From positions 62,001 through 126,000 of the forward strand of contig NZ_JALOBS010000012.1 of assembly GCF_023228165.1 (NCBI RefSeq): a DNA stretch of 64,000 nucleotides, written 5' to 3'. Numbering within the stretch: the stretch's first letter is position 1; every line of letters starts with the position of its first letter. The position numbers and the translations under genes were made by a program. Below, piece after piece: positions 42,353 to 51,625 of this stretch. The stretch is from Methylomonas sp. (GTDB lineage: Bacteria; Pseudomonadota; Gammaproteobacteria; Methylococcales; Methylomonadaceae). A model generated the notes under the pieces. It was not told the DNA's origin and did no database searches. It saw only the letters and a program-made list of their open reading frames with translations.

Positions 42353-42907
42353 TTACCACATCAAATCATCAGGAATCTGAAACGCCGCATAAGGATCGTC
42401 TTCTACTGCTACATCTTGCGTGGCTTGATTTAACACCACAACGGCGAGGACATCTCTATCCTGGATTTTGCGAGCGACTTCTGCGGGTACGATTTCGTAT
42501 CCGGAGCTCAGATGGACAATGCCGGCGCGGCCATTGATGAGTGCTTCGCGGACTTTTTCCGCTACATACACCGTTTTGACCTTATTCTCATGATTAAATT
42601 GGTAACTCAGGCCGTTATTGTCTTGCTCGATTTTATTCAGCAGGGTGATTTGTTTGATTTGCGCGGCCAGGGCTTTTTGCTCTTCGATCTGCTTACGCTG
42701 GCGGTTCAGTTGCCGGTCGCGTTCGATTTGCTGTTGGCGGGCTTGCTCGGCACTGAGTTTGATGTCGTCGACGATTTCCACGCCGTTATTGCGCTGCAAT
42801 TTGTCTTGTTTGCGCTTTTCGGCTTTGACTTGTTTGGCTTTGGCTTCACTAGTCAGGCCGGATTTCAGCAATTGGGCTTGTAAGGGATTGAGTTGCGGTT
42901 TTTTCAT
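42353..42907 (-). CDS. DUF2058 protein (YaiL-like)
   Basis: 184 residues. The N-terminus N-P-L-Q-A-Q-L-L-K-S-G-L and the long basic helix K-A-K-Q-V-K-A-E-K-R-K-Q-D-K fit DUF2058. The C-terminal part has Y-V-A-E-K-V-R-E-A-L and ends in D-D-P-Y-A-A-F-Q-I-P-D-D-L-M-W, also typical. The helical, highly charged form suggests nucleic-acid or ribosome binding; the function is unknown. Confidence 0.88.
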   Translation of the reverse strand: MKKPQLNPLQAQLLKSGLTSEAKAKQVKAEKRKQDKLQRNNGVEIVDDIKLSAEQARQQQIERDRQLNRQRKQIEEQKALAAQIKQITLLNKIEQDNNGLSYQFNHENKVKTVYVAEKVREALINGRAGIVHLSSGYEIVPAEVARKIQDRDVLAVVVLNQATQDVAVEDDPYAAFQIPDDLMW

Positions 42908-42911
42908 GGTG

Positions 42912-43502
42912 TCAGTCGTCGTGAATCAAATAGGGCGTCATCGCTTCCCAGTCTATGTCGAGGCCCGGTATTACAGCTACCGGCGTGCGGCCTTCCAGTT
43001 TAAACATATCCGGTTTGCCGTATTCGCCGTTTTGCAAGCGATACACGGTGAGAATGCGGTCGGTCGGATGCACCAGCCAGTATTCCAGCACGCCATGGCG
43101 CTCGTAAATGCGGCGTTTTTCGATCTGGTCGCGGCTGGCGGAGGCAGGCGAGAGCACTTCCACCACCCAGTCCGGCGCGCCGCGCACGCCGCGTCTGTCC
43201 AATTTGTCCGGATCGCAGACCACCAATACGTCGGGCTGCACCACCACGTCGGTTGCCTCGTCGGCCTCACCATGGCGGGGCAGGCGCACATCCAGCGGCG
43301 CCACCAACGCGCGGCAGGTTTTGCCTTGCAATGCGTTTGCGGTTTGCCGGAAAATTTCGCCGACTACATCCTGATGCGACAACAGCGGCGCCGGCGTCAT
43401 TATGAATACCTCGCCATCGATCAATTCGCAGCGCACGTCGTCGGGCCAGGTCAGGTAGTCCTTATAGGTGTAATGTTTGTCTTTTTCCAGTGCAAAAGCC
43501 AT
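42912..43502 (-). CDS. Uma2-family putative nuclease
   Basis: 196 residues from the ATG at 43502. Y-E-L-I-D-G-E style start (R-C-E-L-I-D-G-E-V), then V-V-Q-P-D-V-L-V-V-C and G-A-P-D-W-V-V-E-V-L-S-P-A-S, the DUF820/Uma2 PD-(D/E)xK signature. Uma2 proteins are widespread; most lack a defined role and may be non-catalytic or transposon-linked. The gene lies 4 bases before DUF2058. Confidence 0.9.
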   Translation of the reverse strand: MAFALEKDKHYTYKDYLTWPDDVRCELIDGEVFIMTPAPLLSHQDVVGEIFRQTANALQGKTCRALVAPLDVRLPRHGEADEATDVVVQPDVLVVCDPDKLDRRGVRGAPDWVVEVLSPASASRDQIEKRRIYERHGVLEYWLVHPTDRILTVYRLQNGEYGKPDMFKLEGRTPVAVIPGLDIDWEAMTPYLIHDD

Positions 43503-43548
43503 GGCGGGGCCTCCAAGATCAGCGTTTGGGCAAGCATAGCACAAGCTT

Positions 43549-44769
43549 TTATTGACCCAACAGTTTACCGCTGGCGTATTTCTGCCACCAACTTAACGGG
43601 CGGGTGATCGGTGTGGGGCAGCGGTCGTAGCCTTGATATTCTATGCCACGGAATACTTCGTTGCGCAGCCATTGATAGGCGGCGGGTGAACTTTCCTGCA
43701 AGCGCTCCGGAATTAAAATGTATTGCGCCACCAGTTCGGCCAGTTTTTCCTGAGTGTTACCGTCGTAGCGGCCGTCGTTCACTTCGTACAAATATTCGAA
43801 TGCTTCGAACCATTTCGACGGCCACAAGGCCAGTTTGGCCTCGGCGATGATTTTCATGATCTGTTCGTCGTTGGAAATCTTGTGGTACTTGTAAAAAAAA
43901 TACAGGTCGTCGGTGCCGTTCCAGAAGTGAAAATTATCGATGGTATGGGCGATTTCATGCACGACGATGGGCAACCGGAAATCCACCAGATATTGCACAT
44001 CTATGTCCCGGTAACTGCCGCCCTCCTTGCCTTTGTCGAATTCCTTCACGGTAAACACGATCAGGTTTTGACCGCTGAATACCTGGGCCACGGTGCGGGA
44101 GCGAAAGCCAACGCCCGGCACCAGCGTCAGCGGGTGAGTATGATCCTGCCAGATGCTGGTGTTGTAATCTTCCTGAAAGGCGTCGTGTATCAGTTCCTGA
44201 ATGGCGGTGGGTTTGTCGGCGAGTTCCTTGTCCAGATTTTCAACCGGTTTGGCTTTGCTGATGTTTTGCCTTAAAAAGGCCGGGATTTTGCGAATGGCTT
44301 TTTCGAAGATGCGCAGATGATCGGCGTCGAAGCGTTTAACCTGATAGCGGTAATCCTCGCTGTGCTTGATCACGGTCTTGGTGTCGTAAAACAGTGCCAG
44401 AGCCCGCCAGGCGGCATCTTTATCGCCCCAATATTTTTCCAGTACGCACAAATCCGCCGAAATATGCTTTTCGCAATCGTCCTTATAACCGGCCAAATCC
44501 GTCAGATGCTCGGGGTTGGTGTGGTCGGTTAATACCGCCACCGCCTGTTGGCGTAGATTGGGATGGTTGTTTTCGTAAAAATGAATGATGTCCGCCAATC
44601 GTTCGGTTGGGGTGAATTGCTGTTCGCTGGTGGCGCACAGCAGCTCGGTATTGGTCGACAGGGTGAAAAAGCGGTTTTGAAACAATGCTTGCGGGCCAGG
44701 CGTTGCCGCCAAGGAGGACAGACTGCACAGCATGATGCCGGTGGCCCATAGGGAATGAGGACCGTTCAA
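43549..44769 (-). CDS. Putative exported zinc metalloprotease-like protein
   Basis: 406 residues. A signal peptide-like start (H-S-L-W-A-T-G-I-M-L-C-S-L-S-S-L-A-A, cleavage near residue 22). The motif V-V-H-E-I-A-H-T-I-D-N-F contains an HExxH zinc site, and helical segments surround it. No known peptidase family was recognised. The gene is adjacent to bamD (3 bases from its stop), perhaps cotranscribed, but bamD operons do not normally include it. Confidence 0.65.
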   Translation of the reverse strand: MNGPHSLWATGIMLCSLSSLAATPGPQALFQNRFFTLSTNTELLCATSEQQFTPTERLADIIHFYENNHPNLRQQAVAVLTDHTNPEHLTDLAGYKDDCEKHISADLCVLEKYWGDKDAAWRALALFYDTKTVIKHSEDYRYQVKRFDADHLRIFEKAIRKIPAFLRQNISKAKPVENLDKELADKPTAIQELIHDAFQEDYNTSIWQDHTHPLTLVPGVGFRSRTVAQVFSGQNLIVFTVKEFDKGKEGGSYRDIDVQYLVDFRLPIVVHEIAHTIDNFHFWNGTDDLYFFYKYHKISNDEQIMKIIAEAKLALWPSKWFEAFEYLYEVNDGRYDGNTQEKLAELVAQYILIPERLQESSPAAYQWLRNEVFRGIEYQGYDRCPTPITRPLSWWQKYASGKLLGQ

Positions 44770-44772
44770 GCC

Positions 44773-45615
44773 TTATTTATCCAAGCCGATCGTATCCCAG
44801 GTTTCTTCCATCAAGGTCTTTTCCTTGTAATCGGCTACCGGGATACCGTTAGGGTAATTAAGCTTAAACACCCGCTCGGTATCGGCGGCCAGATCGTCCA
44901 TGCCCAGTTTGGTATAGGCTTCCTGCATAATCACCAAAGCATGCGGCACCGCCGGGGTGCGCTGGTACTCTTTGACAATATGGTTGGCCCGGTTTACCGC
45001 CGCCACATAGGCTTTGCGACGCAGGTAAAAGTCGGCGACATGCACTTCGTACATGCCTAGATTATTCCGCAAGGCCACCATGCGCAGGCGGGCGTCCGGC
45101 ACGTATTTACTTTGCGGGAAACGCTGAATCAATTCCTGAAAATTATCGTAAGAATCCTTGGCGTTACCGGGGTCGCGCTGGGAGGAGTCCGTGGGCAAAA
45201 AACGGTCGATAAAGCCGATACCTCGGTTGTAATTGACCAGGCCTTTCAGATAATAGGCATAATCAACGTTGGGGCTTCTGGGGTGGACTTTGATAAAGCG
45301 GTCCACGGCGGCCAGCGCGGCTTCCGGGTCGTCGTTTTTGTAATAGGCGTAGGCGACGTTCAATTGTGCCTGGGCGGCATAATCGCCGAACGGATAACGG
45401 GCTTCCAAGGCTTCATAAAGCGTGATGGCTTTTTGATAATGTTTATTATCCAGTGCTTCCTTGGCCTGTTGGTGAAATTTGGCATCGTCCCAGCCGACGT
45501 ACTCATCTTCCTTGGCGGAATTATCCTTTTTGCTGAATATATCCAGACTCTCGCAGCCCGGCAAAAAGCTAAGCAAACTGGCGATAAAAACGGTTTTTAC
45601 TAAAAGTAATCGCAT
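44773..45615 (-). CDS. bamD: BamD outer-membrane assembly lipoprotein
   Basis: 280 residues from the ATG at 45615 (the frame reaches 45696, but that extension covers the promoter region). The lipobox is L-P-G-C (Cys21). TPR repeats follow: Y-E-A-L-E-A-R-Y-P-F-G-D-Y-A, R-Y-I-K-V-H-P-R-S-P-N-V-D-Y-A-Y-Y, and the end is the BamD-type helical tail. It is part of the BAM complex for beta-barrel insertion. It is divergent from rluD, a conserved layout. Confidence 0.97.
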   Translation of the reverse strand: MRLLLVKTVFIASLLSFLPGCESLDIFSKKDNSAKEDEYVGWDDAKFHQQAKEALDNKHYQKAITLYEALEARYPFGDYAAQAQLNVAYAYYKNDDPEAALAAVDRFIKVHPRSPNVDYAYYLKGLVNYNRGIGFIDRFLPTDSSQRDPGNAKDSYDNFQELIQRFPQSKYVPDARLRMVALRNNLGMYEVHVADFYLRRKAYVAAVNRANHIVKEYQRTPAVPHALVIMQEAYTKLGMDDLAADTERVFKLNYPNGIPVADYKEKTLMEETWDTIGLDK

Positions 45616-45698
45616 AGAAAAGACAACACGTTGTAATATTGTGGGTTTTTTGCGGTTAAAGGCAATACCAAAGCCGCGAGTATATCTTAAAATCAACT

Positions 45699-46649
45699 AT
45701 GACGATATTAACCGAACGGGTTCCCGAACAGCTGGCTGGCATGCGCCTGGATCAGTGTCTGGCGGAAATATTTCCCGACTACTCCCGCAGCAAGCTGCAA
45801 ACCTGGCTTAAAGACGGTCGGGTTCTGGTTGACGGCGAGCAACGCAAAGGCCGAGAAAAGATGGACGGCGGCGAGGAAATCGAGCTGGATGCGGAAGCGG
45901 AGCAAGTGGTGGAATATGACGCCGAAGACATTCCGTTGGACATCGTTTACGAAGACGAAGCGTTGCTGATTGTCAACAAACCGGCCGGGCTGGTGGTGCA
46001 TCCGGCGGTAGGTAACTGGACCGGAACGCTGGTTAACGCCCTGTTGAATCATGCGCCCAATCTCGATACGCTGCCGCGGGCCGGGATCGTACATCGTATC
46101 GATAAAGATACCAGCGGTCTGCTGATGGTGGCGAAAACCCTACAGGCGCATAACAGTCTGGTCGAGCAGCTGCAGGAGCGCAGCATACACCGCGAATATC
46201 TGGCCTTGGTGAAAGGCTGGATGACCGCCGGCGGCACAGTCGACCAGCCGATTGGCCGCCATCCGGTGGATCGCAAGCGCAACGCGGTACGCCGCGACGG
46301 CAAAGAAGCCGTCACCCATTACCGTTTGGAACAGCGTTTCAAACGCCACACCCTGATACGGGTCAAGCTGGAAACCGGTCGCACCCATCAGATTCGGGTA
46401 CATATGGCGCATATCAATTATCCGTTGGTCGGCGATCAAACTTACGGCGGCCGGTTTCAAATGCCTGCCGAATGTAATCCGGCCTTGGCCGAGGCCTTGC
46501 GGAATTTCAAACGCCAGGCGCTGCATGCCACCAAACTGGGACTGGATCATCCGGAATCCGGCGAATATATGGAATGGGAGCAACCTATGCCCGAGGACAT
46601 GCAAAACCTGATCAAGCTGTTGGCGGAAAATGAACTGGATCAAGCCTGA
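45699..46649 (+). CDS. rluD: 23S rRNA pseudouridine synthase D
   Basis: 316 residues. S4 domain at the start (R-L-D-Q-C-L-A-E-I-F-P), the catalytic H-R-I-D135-K-D-T-S-G-L-L, and G-R-T-H-Q-I-R-V-H. It forms pseudouridines 1911/1915/1917 in 23S rRNA helix 69. It overlaps pgeF by 20 bases. Confidence 0.97.
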   Translation: MTILTERVPEQLAGMRLDQCLAEIFPDYSRSKLQTWLKDGRVLVDGEQRKGREKMDGGEEIELDAEAEQVVEYDAEDIPLDIVYEDEALLIVNKPAGLVVHPAVGNWTGTLVNALLNHAPNLDTLPRAGIVHRIDKDTSGLLMVAKTLQAHNSLVEQLQERSIHREYLALVKGWMTAGGTVDQPIGRHPVDRKRNAVRRDGKEAVTHYRLEQRFKRHTLIRVKLETGRTHQIRVHMAHINYPLVGDQTYGGRFQMPAECNPALAEALRNFKRQALHATKLGLDHPESGEYMEWEQPMPEDMQNLIKLLAENELDQA

Positions 46650-47352
46650 TTGGCCTTTGCCGGCACGGGTGCGGGCCGCCACGACTCTACGCAACGGCGG
46701 TGTCAGTGTCGGCAGCTATGCCGGTCTGAACCCGGCCGGCCACGTCAACGACGACCCGGGGCATGTGCTGGCCAATCGGCGCATCATTAGAGAGATGCTG
46801 CAATTACCGGCCGAACCGGTCTGGCTGCAACAGGTGCACGGTATCGAGGTGGTGAAAGCCGATCGAGCGCATGGCCTGCCTGAAGCCGACGCCAGTTATA
46901 CCGATCAAGCCGATACGGTTTGCGCGGTGTTGAGCGCGGATTGCCTACCGGTATTGTTTTGCGGTGACGACGGCGAGGTGATCGCCGCGGCTCATGCCGG
47001 CTGGCGCGGTTTGCGGGCCGGTGTTATCCAACAAACCTTATCGGCGATGCAATGCCGCGAGGTATCGGTCTGGTTAGGACCGGCTATCGGCCCGCTAAAT
47101 TTTGAAGTAGGCGACGAGGTGCGGGACGCTTTTGTCTCCGGCCATTCAGCGGCTGTACAAGCCTTTAATGCCAACGGCCCCGGAAAATGGTTGGCGGATA
47201 TTTATCAACTGGCGCGCCTACAGCTGGCAGCGCTGGGGGTGGAACACGTTTATGGCGGCGGTTATTGCACGGTGGCCGATGCGCGGTTTTATTCCTACCG
47301 CCGCGATGGCGCCGCCACCGGCCGGATGGCCAGTCTGATCTGGAGAGATTGA
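46630..47352 (+). CDS. pgeF: Peptidoglycan editing factor PgeF (YfiH, laccase domain)
   Basis: 240 residues. Motifs V-W-L-Q-Q-V-H-G, S-A-D-C-L-P-V-L-F and A-H-A-G-W-R-G-L-R supply the zinc/copper ligands (His, Cys, His). PgeF removes mis-added amino acids from muropeptides and acts also as a purine-nucleoside phosphorylase-like enzyme. The order rluD-pgeF is widespread. Its stop overlaps the start region of the ZIP gene. Confidence 0.96.
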   Translation: MNWIKPDWPLPARVRAATTLRNGGVSVGSYAGLNPAGHVNDDPGHVLANRRIIREMLQLPAEPVWLQQVHGIEVVKADRAHGLPEADASYTDQADTVCAVLSADCLPVLFCGDDGEVIAAAHAGWRGLRAGVIQQTLSAMQCREVSVWLGPAIGPLNFEVGDEVRDAFVSGHSAAVQAFNANGPGKWLADIYQLARLQLAALGVEHVYGGGYCTVADARFYSYRRDGAATGRMASLIWRD

Positions 47353-47354
47353 AT

Positions 47355-48179
47355 TTGAGTACTTTATTATTAATCGTCATTTTTACCGCCATCGGCGGTA
47401 TTTTGAGCGTATTGGCGGCCGGGGTGTTTTTATTGTTGCCGGAACAAAAAAGACAAAGCCTGTTGCCGCACGGCATCAGCTTTGCAATTGGCGCGTTGCT
47501 GACCGGGGCGTTTTGCGGGTTGATTCCGCATGCTTTCGAAGAAGTGGCGGCAGAAGACATGCAAATGCTGTCGGCGACCATATTGATCGGCATTTTGTTG
47601 TTTTTCGTGCTGGAGAAACTGCTGGTTTGGCGGCATTGTCATTCCAATGCCTGCGAGGCCCACGGCGAGGATTCGCACGACGATCATCACGGCCACCGCC
47701 AGCAAAACGATCAGGGTCGCCGGGTGGCCGGCATGTTCATCATTTTGGGCGACGGCATCCATAATTTCGTCGACGGCGTGTTGATCGGCGCGGCGTTTTT
47801 GACCGATCCCCAGCTGGGGATAGTGACCAGTCTGGCGGTTACCGCCCATGAAATACCGCAGGAAGTCGGCGATTTCGCCATCCTGCTGCACAGCGGCTAT
47901 ACGCGCGGCAAAGCGTTGTTTTATAACCTGCTGGCCAGTTTGACCACGGTGATAGGCGGTGTGTTGGCCTATTTCAGCCTCGGCAACCTGGATCATATCC
48001 TGCCTTATTTCCTCACCCTGGCGGCTTCCAGCTTTATCTACATTGCCGTGGCGGATTTGATCCCGTCCTTGCACCAAAAAACCGATATCAAGACGTCGCT
48101 GCAACAGATCGGCTTTATTCTGGCCGGGGTGGCATTGATTTTGGTGATGCAAACTATCGCGCATCGGTTCGAAGGTTAA
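47355..48179 (+). CDS. ZIP-family metal transporter
   Basis: About 274 residues from a TTG at 47355; a second TTG at 47349 overlaps the pgeF stop. GGAG at 47342 gives the right spacing to 47355. Eight hydrophobic segments. A long His/Asp-rich cytoplasmic loop lies between segments 3 and 4 (about residues 97-115). Helix 4 has H-N-F-V-D-G and helix 5 has H-E-I-P-Q-E-V-G-D, the metal-binding motifs of ZIP. It likely imports zinc or a related ion. Its place after pgeF suggests cotranscription. Confidence 0.92.
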   Translation: MSTLLLIVIFTAIGGILSVLAAGVFLLLPEQKRQSLLPHGISFAIGALLTGAFCGLIPHAFEEVAAEDMQMLSATILIGILLFFVLEKLLVWRHCHSNACEAHGEDSHDDHHGHRQQNDQGRRVAGMFIILGDGIHNFVDGVLIGAAFLTDPQLGIVTSLAVTAHEIPQEVGDFAILLHSGYTRGKALFYNLLASLTTVIGGVLAYFSLGNLDHILPYFLTLAASSFIYIAVADLIPSLHQKTDIKTSLQQIGFILAGVALILVMQTIAHRFEG

Positions 48180-48455
48180 ATTCAGCGAATGCAGTTGTCT
48201 GTTTTCAACCCGGCCGGGTTGAATCGCGGCTGCGATGTGTCATATCTCATATTTTTATGGCATATGCCCGATTTTTCAGCTGGATAAAAAGGGCGCTGTT
48301 CGTTAAGTTTTTGTATTTCATTGTTTTTAATGTTGGCGTGAAAAGTGGTTATGGAACTTACACCGAGAATCGCCTAAGCACCCCGACGGTCGGTGTTTGA
48401 CGGCCAATCAGTGCCGGTTCTCGTGTCTGGCATAACAACATCAAGGGTTTGAAAT

Positions 48456-49235
48456 ATGAAACAGCACATATCATTTCTGGCATTAGCCGGCATATTAGGT
48501 ACCGGGTTTGCGAACACGGTCGCGGCGAATACGCTGACATTTGCCGGCACGATCAATCAAGTTGCGGGCGGCACCTCCTTCGATACCTGGAAATTCATTA
48601 TCCAGAGTGCCGGAACATTTACGGTTGATCTGGCTGCCTATGAAGCGACGCAAAGCAGCACCTCAAGCGCCGGTTACGTAAGCCATGACATCAATGGCGA
48701 CGGCGAATTGACTTGGCTGGATCCCGATACTCATTTCTATCAAGACGACGGACATCTGGATGCCATTGATGCCTTGGTCCGTTGTGATGATACCCAGAAC
48801 AATTGCGCGGTTTATCAGAATGGCCTTGACGCTAGCAGCAGTCCGGTCGTGGTGAACAGCCATCTACAATCCGAATCGGCATTGGACGGAACGGTACATT
48901 TTAGGCGCGATCCTTGGTTTGATACCACTTTCGCCGCCGCGGGCAATTATCTTTTTCTGGTTGCCGATTACAGATTAACGCCGGCGGAAGCAGAAGGCGG
49001 CTACAACGGCTTCGGCGGTAGCCCCGACTCGTTTTCAGCGCCGTCGGGATTTGTCGAACCGATCCTGGATCATGCCGATTATAAAGTGACGCTGAGTTCC
49101 GATACCCTGAATTTCTCGATCAGCGGAAATACCATTACCGTCACGGCGGTGCCCGTACCTGCCGCTTTCTGGCTATTCGGTTCCGCGTTGGTAAGCATGG
49201 GTGCAATCGGTCGCCGTAAGCCGGTTGCTGTTTAA
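48456..49235 (+). CDS. PEP-CTERM-type exported protein
   Basis: 259 residues. N-terminal signal peptide (F-L-A-L-A-G-I-L-G-T-G-F-A-N-T-V-A-A). The C-terminus reads V-P-V-P-A-A-F-W-L-F-G-S-A-L then a short basic end (G-R-R-K-P-V-A-V), which is the PEP-CTERM sorting signal for exosortase. The mature part is rich in Asp, Ser and Thr, with D-I-N-G-D-G-E-L-T, a likely calcium site. The exosortase gene is not in the window. Confidence 0.85.
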   Translation: MKQHISFLALAGILGTGFANTVAANTLTFAGTINQVAGGTSFDTWKFIIQSAGTFTVDLAAYEATQSSTSSAGYVSHDINGDGELTWLDPDTHFYQDDGHLDAIDALVRCDDTQNNCAVYQNGLDASSSPVVVNSHLQSESALDGTVHFRRDPWFDTTFAAAGNYLFLVADYRLTPAEAEGGYNGFGGSPDSFSAPSGFVEPILDHADYKVTLSSDTLNFSISGNTITVTAVPVPAAFWLFGSALVSMGAIGRRKPVAV

Positions 49236-49270
49236 AGCCGGGCAATTATTTCGCCGAGATTTTGTTCATA

Positions 49271-49293
49271 AGGGGCGGGTTACTTGATTCGCC
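49271..49293 (+). terminator. Weak hairpin after the PEP-CTERM gene
   Basis: GGGGCG pairs with CGCCCC across a loop, followed by atcatttt. It could end the PEP-CTERM transcript. The rest of the 388-base gap (49236-49623) shows an AT-rich promoter-like right end, and no gene I can support. Confidence 0.45.
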
Positions 49294-49623
49294 CCATCAT
49301 TTTGCTGCTCAGGTGCTCGGTAGCGGCGCCTCCGGCGGCTGCAGAAAAGTAGCGTTCCCCTGCTTGGAATTTTTGAGGAATAGGTTCGAATGGCTTTCTA
49401 AGCATGGCGCATGCAAACTTAGGATGGTGCGGGGCAGATGATTGAAAATGCAATTGACTGATATTCTTAGTTAGAAAAAACGGTTGCTTTCGTTGTTTAC
49501 TGCTCGCATACTTAAGCCAATTTAAATCAGGTAGTTACGCTTATTCGCGCTTGAACGAATAGCGCAAAACCGGCAACTAGCGTGAATGATGGTCGTTGCT
49601 TTTCTTCACAATCCGGAGAGTTT

Positions 49624-51582
49624 ATGAACAGCATGCGGACCCTGACACTGGAATATATCGATAATCTCACAGCGATGGGCGGTAATCTGCTGGAGACCGG
49701 TGCCGGCGCCACTTTTCGGGTTTGGGCGCCGGCGGCTAGGGAAGTGCGTTTGCTTTGGGATTACCGCAAAACGGCTTCAGGATGGCAAAATCACCGGGAG
49801 GCCAAGCTGCAAGCCACGGCAGACGGCTATTGGGGCGGTTTTGTGGCCGATCTTACCGCCGGTGAGCGGTACATGTTTTATGTGGTTGGGCCGGTGGGCG
49901 GTAGCGAGGGGTTAAAACGCGATCCCTATGCTCGCGAACTGAGTGCCGAGCCAATCTGGCCGGATTGTCAGTGTCTGTTGGTCGACCCGTCAACATTTCC
50001 CTGGCACGACCATGACTTTCGGCCGCCGGCCTTTGATGAGCTGGTCATTTACCAATTACATATCGGGGTTTGGTTCATCCCGGCGGGCCGTAATAACGGT
50101 ACTTTTCTGGATGTGGCCGGGAAACTGCCGTACCTGCGTTCGCTGGGTATCAATGCCATTCAGCCATTGCCCATCGTCGAATTTCCGGGCTTGTTCAGCG
50201 TGGGTTATAACGGGGTAGATTACTTCTCGCCGGAAACCGATTACGGTGTCAAGGATGATGATCCGGCGCTGGACCGCTATCTGGCATCGGTCAATCAGTT
50301 GCTGTATGACATCAACCCTCACCTGCCCTCTTATAGGCTGCAAGATATTCAAGGGTCCGCCAATCAACTCAGAGTAATGATAGATCTTTGCCATTTGCAC
50401 GGTATCGCCGTGATATTGGATGTGGTTTACAACCATGCCGGCGGCGATTTTGGCGACCAGGGTATTTATTTTTTCGACCGCAAACCCGACGACAGCCAGG
50501 ACAACAGTTTATATTTTTCCGATCAAGGCTGGGCGGGCGGATTGGTATTCGCCTATTGGAACGACAAGGTCAAACAATTTCTAATCGACAATGCCAAATT
50601 TTGGTTGCAGGAATATCACTGTGATGGTTTTCGCTACGATGAAGTCAGCGTGATAAAAAATAGCGGTGGCGAACAGGGCTGGCGTTTTTGCCAGCACCTG
50701 ACCGATACCTGCCGCTTTATCAAGCCGCAAGCGATCCAAATTGCCGAATCCTGGCCGGTCGAGCAGGCAGTCGTCAGCCCGACTTGGCAAGGCGGGGCCG
50801 GTTTCGATGCCGCCCAGAGCGACGGTTTGCGCGAAGCCGTGCGCGCGGCTGTTGGACAGGCCTCCGCCGGCACCGGCGCTTTAGTCGATATGGGCCGGAT
50901 TGCCCGGGAAATCGCCACGCCTAATTTGGACGACAAATGGCGGGCGGTGCAATGCACCGAAAACCATGACATCGTCCGTCGGGATAGAGGCTGGCGTATC
51001 CCCAAAATCGCCGACAGCGAAAACACGCAATCCTGGTATGCCCGCAGCCGCTCGCGGGTGGCGCTGGGGTTGACGCTGACCGCCGCCGGCATTGCCCATC
51101 TGTTTATGGGACAGGAGTTTCTGGAAGATAAGCAATGGAGCGATCAACCGCATAGCGGGCATGAGCTTGGTTGGGATAACCTCGGTCAAGCCCGAGTCGA
51201 TTTTCTGCGTTTTAGCCGTGAGCTGATCGCGACCCGCAATCGGCTGCCCGGTTTGAAAGGCGGCGGACTGAATGTTTTTCACGTGCATAATCGAAATCGT
51301 ATTTTGGCTTTTCATCGCTGGCTGCCGGGAGCGGGGCATGATGTGGTAGTGGTGGTCAGCCTCAACGAAGTCACATTTCACGAATATCGGCTAGGGTTTC
51401 CGCTACCCGGTTTTTGGAAAGAAGAATTTAACAGCGACCTTTACGATAACTGGATGAATCCCTGGATGGTCGGCAACGGCAAGGGTGTGTATACCTCCGG
51501 CGCAGCAATGCACGGTCTGCCGCGCTCGGCCAGTATCGCTATTCCGGCCAATGGTCTTCTGATTTTTGCCAAATCGCAGTGA
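49624..51582 (+). CDS. GH13 alpha-amylase-family enzyme (branching-enzyme-like)
   Basis: 652 residues from the ATG at 49624, with a strong GGAGAG ahead; the frame runs to 49582. An N-terminal CBM48/E-set domain (F-R-V-W-A-P-A-A-R-E-V-R-L) is followed by a catalytic barrel with all four GH13 regions: D266-V-V-Y-N-H, nucleophile D339 in G-F-R-Y-D-E-V, acid E375 in I-A-E-S-W, and D449 in E-N-H-D. The closest subfamilies are glycogen branching enzyme and maltooligosyltrehalose trehalohydrolase. With no glgA/C or treY beside it, the exact activity is open. Confidence 0.85.
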   Translation: MNSMRTLTLEYIDNLTAMGGNLLETGAGATFRVWAPAAREVRLLWDYRKTASGWQNHREAKLQATADGYWGGFVADLTAGERYMFYVVGPVGGSEGLKRDPYARELSAEPIWPDCQCLLVDPSTFPWHDHDFRPPAFDELVIYQLHIGVWFIPAGRNNGTFLDVAGKLPYLRSLGINAIQPLPIVEFPGLFSVGYNGVDYFSPETDYGVKDDDPALDRYLASVNQLLYDINPHLPSYRLQDIQGSANQLRVMIDLCHLHGIAVILDVVYNHAGGDFGDQGIYFFDRKPDDSQDNSLYFSDQGWAGGLVFAYWNDKVKQFLIDNAKFWLQEYHCDGFRYDEVSVIKNSGGEQGWRFCQHLTDTCRFIKPQAIQIAESWPVEQAVVSPTWQGGAGFDAAQSDGLREAVRAAVGQASAGTGALVDMGRIAREIATPNLDDKWRAVQCTENHDIVRRDRGWRIPKIADSENTQSWYARSRSRVALGLTLTAAGIAHLFMGQEFLEDKQWSDQPHSGHELGWDNLGQARVDFLRFSRELIATRNRLPGLKGGGLNVFHVHNRNRILAFHRWLPGAGHDVVVVVSLNEVTFHEYRLGFPLPGFWKEEFNSDLYDNWMNPWMVGNGKGVYTSGAAMHGLPRSASIAIPANGLLIFAKSQ

Positions 51583-51625
51583 TTGCCGAATACTGTTGCG
51601 GCCACGCGGTTTATGTTAGCCCCAG

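Noticed and set aside
47187..47354. Long N-terminal extension of the ZIP transporter
   Set aside because: It overlaps pgeF and is Arg/Gly-rich noise. A ribosome site points to the TTG at 47355.
48180..48455. A riboswitch (for example c-di-GMP) ahead of the PEP-CTERM gene
   Set aside because: I looked for the conserved GEMM core and found no match in the 276 bases.
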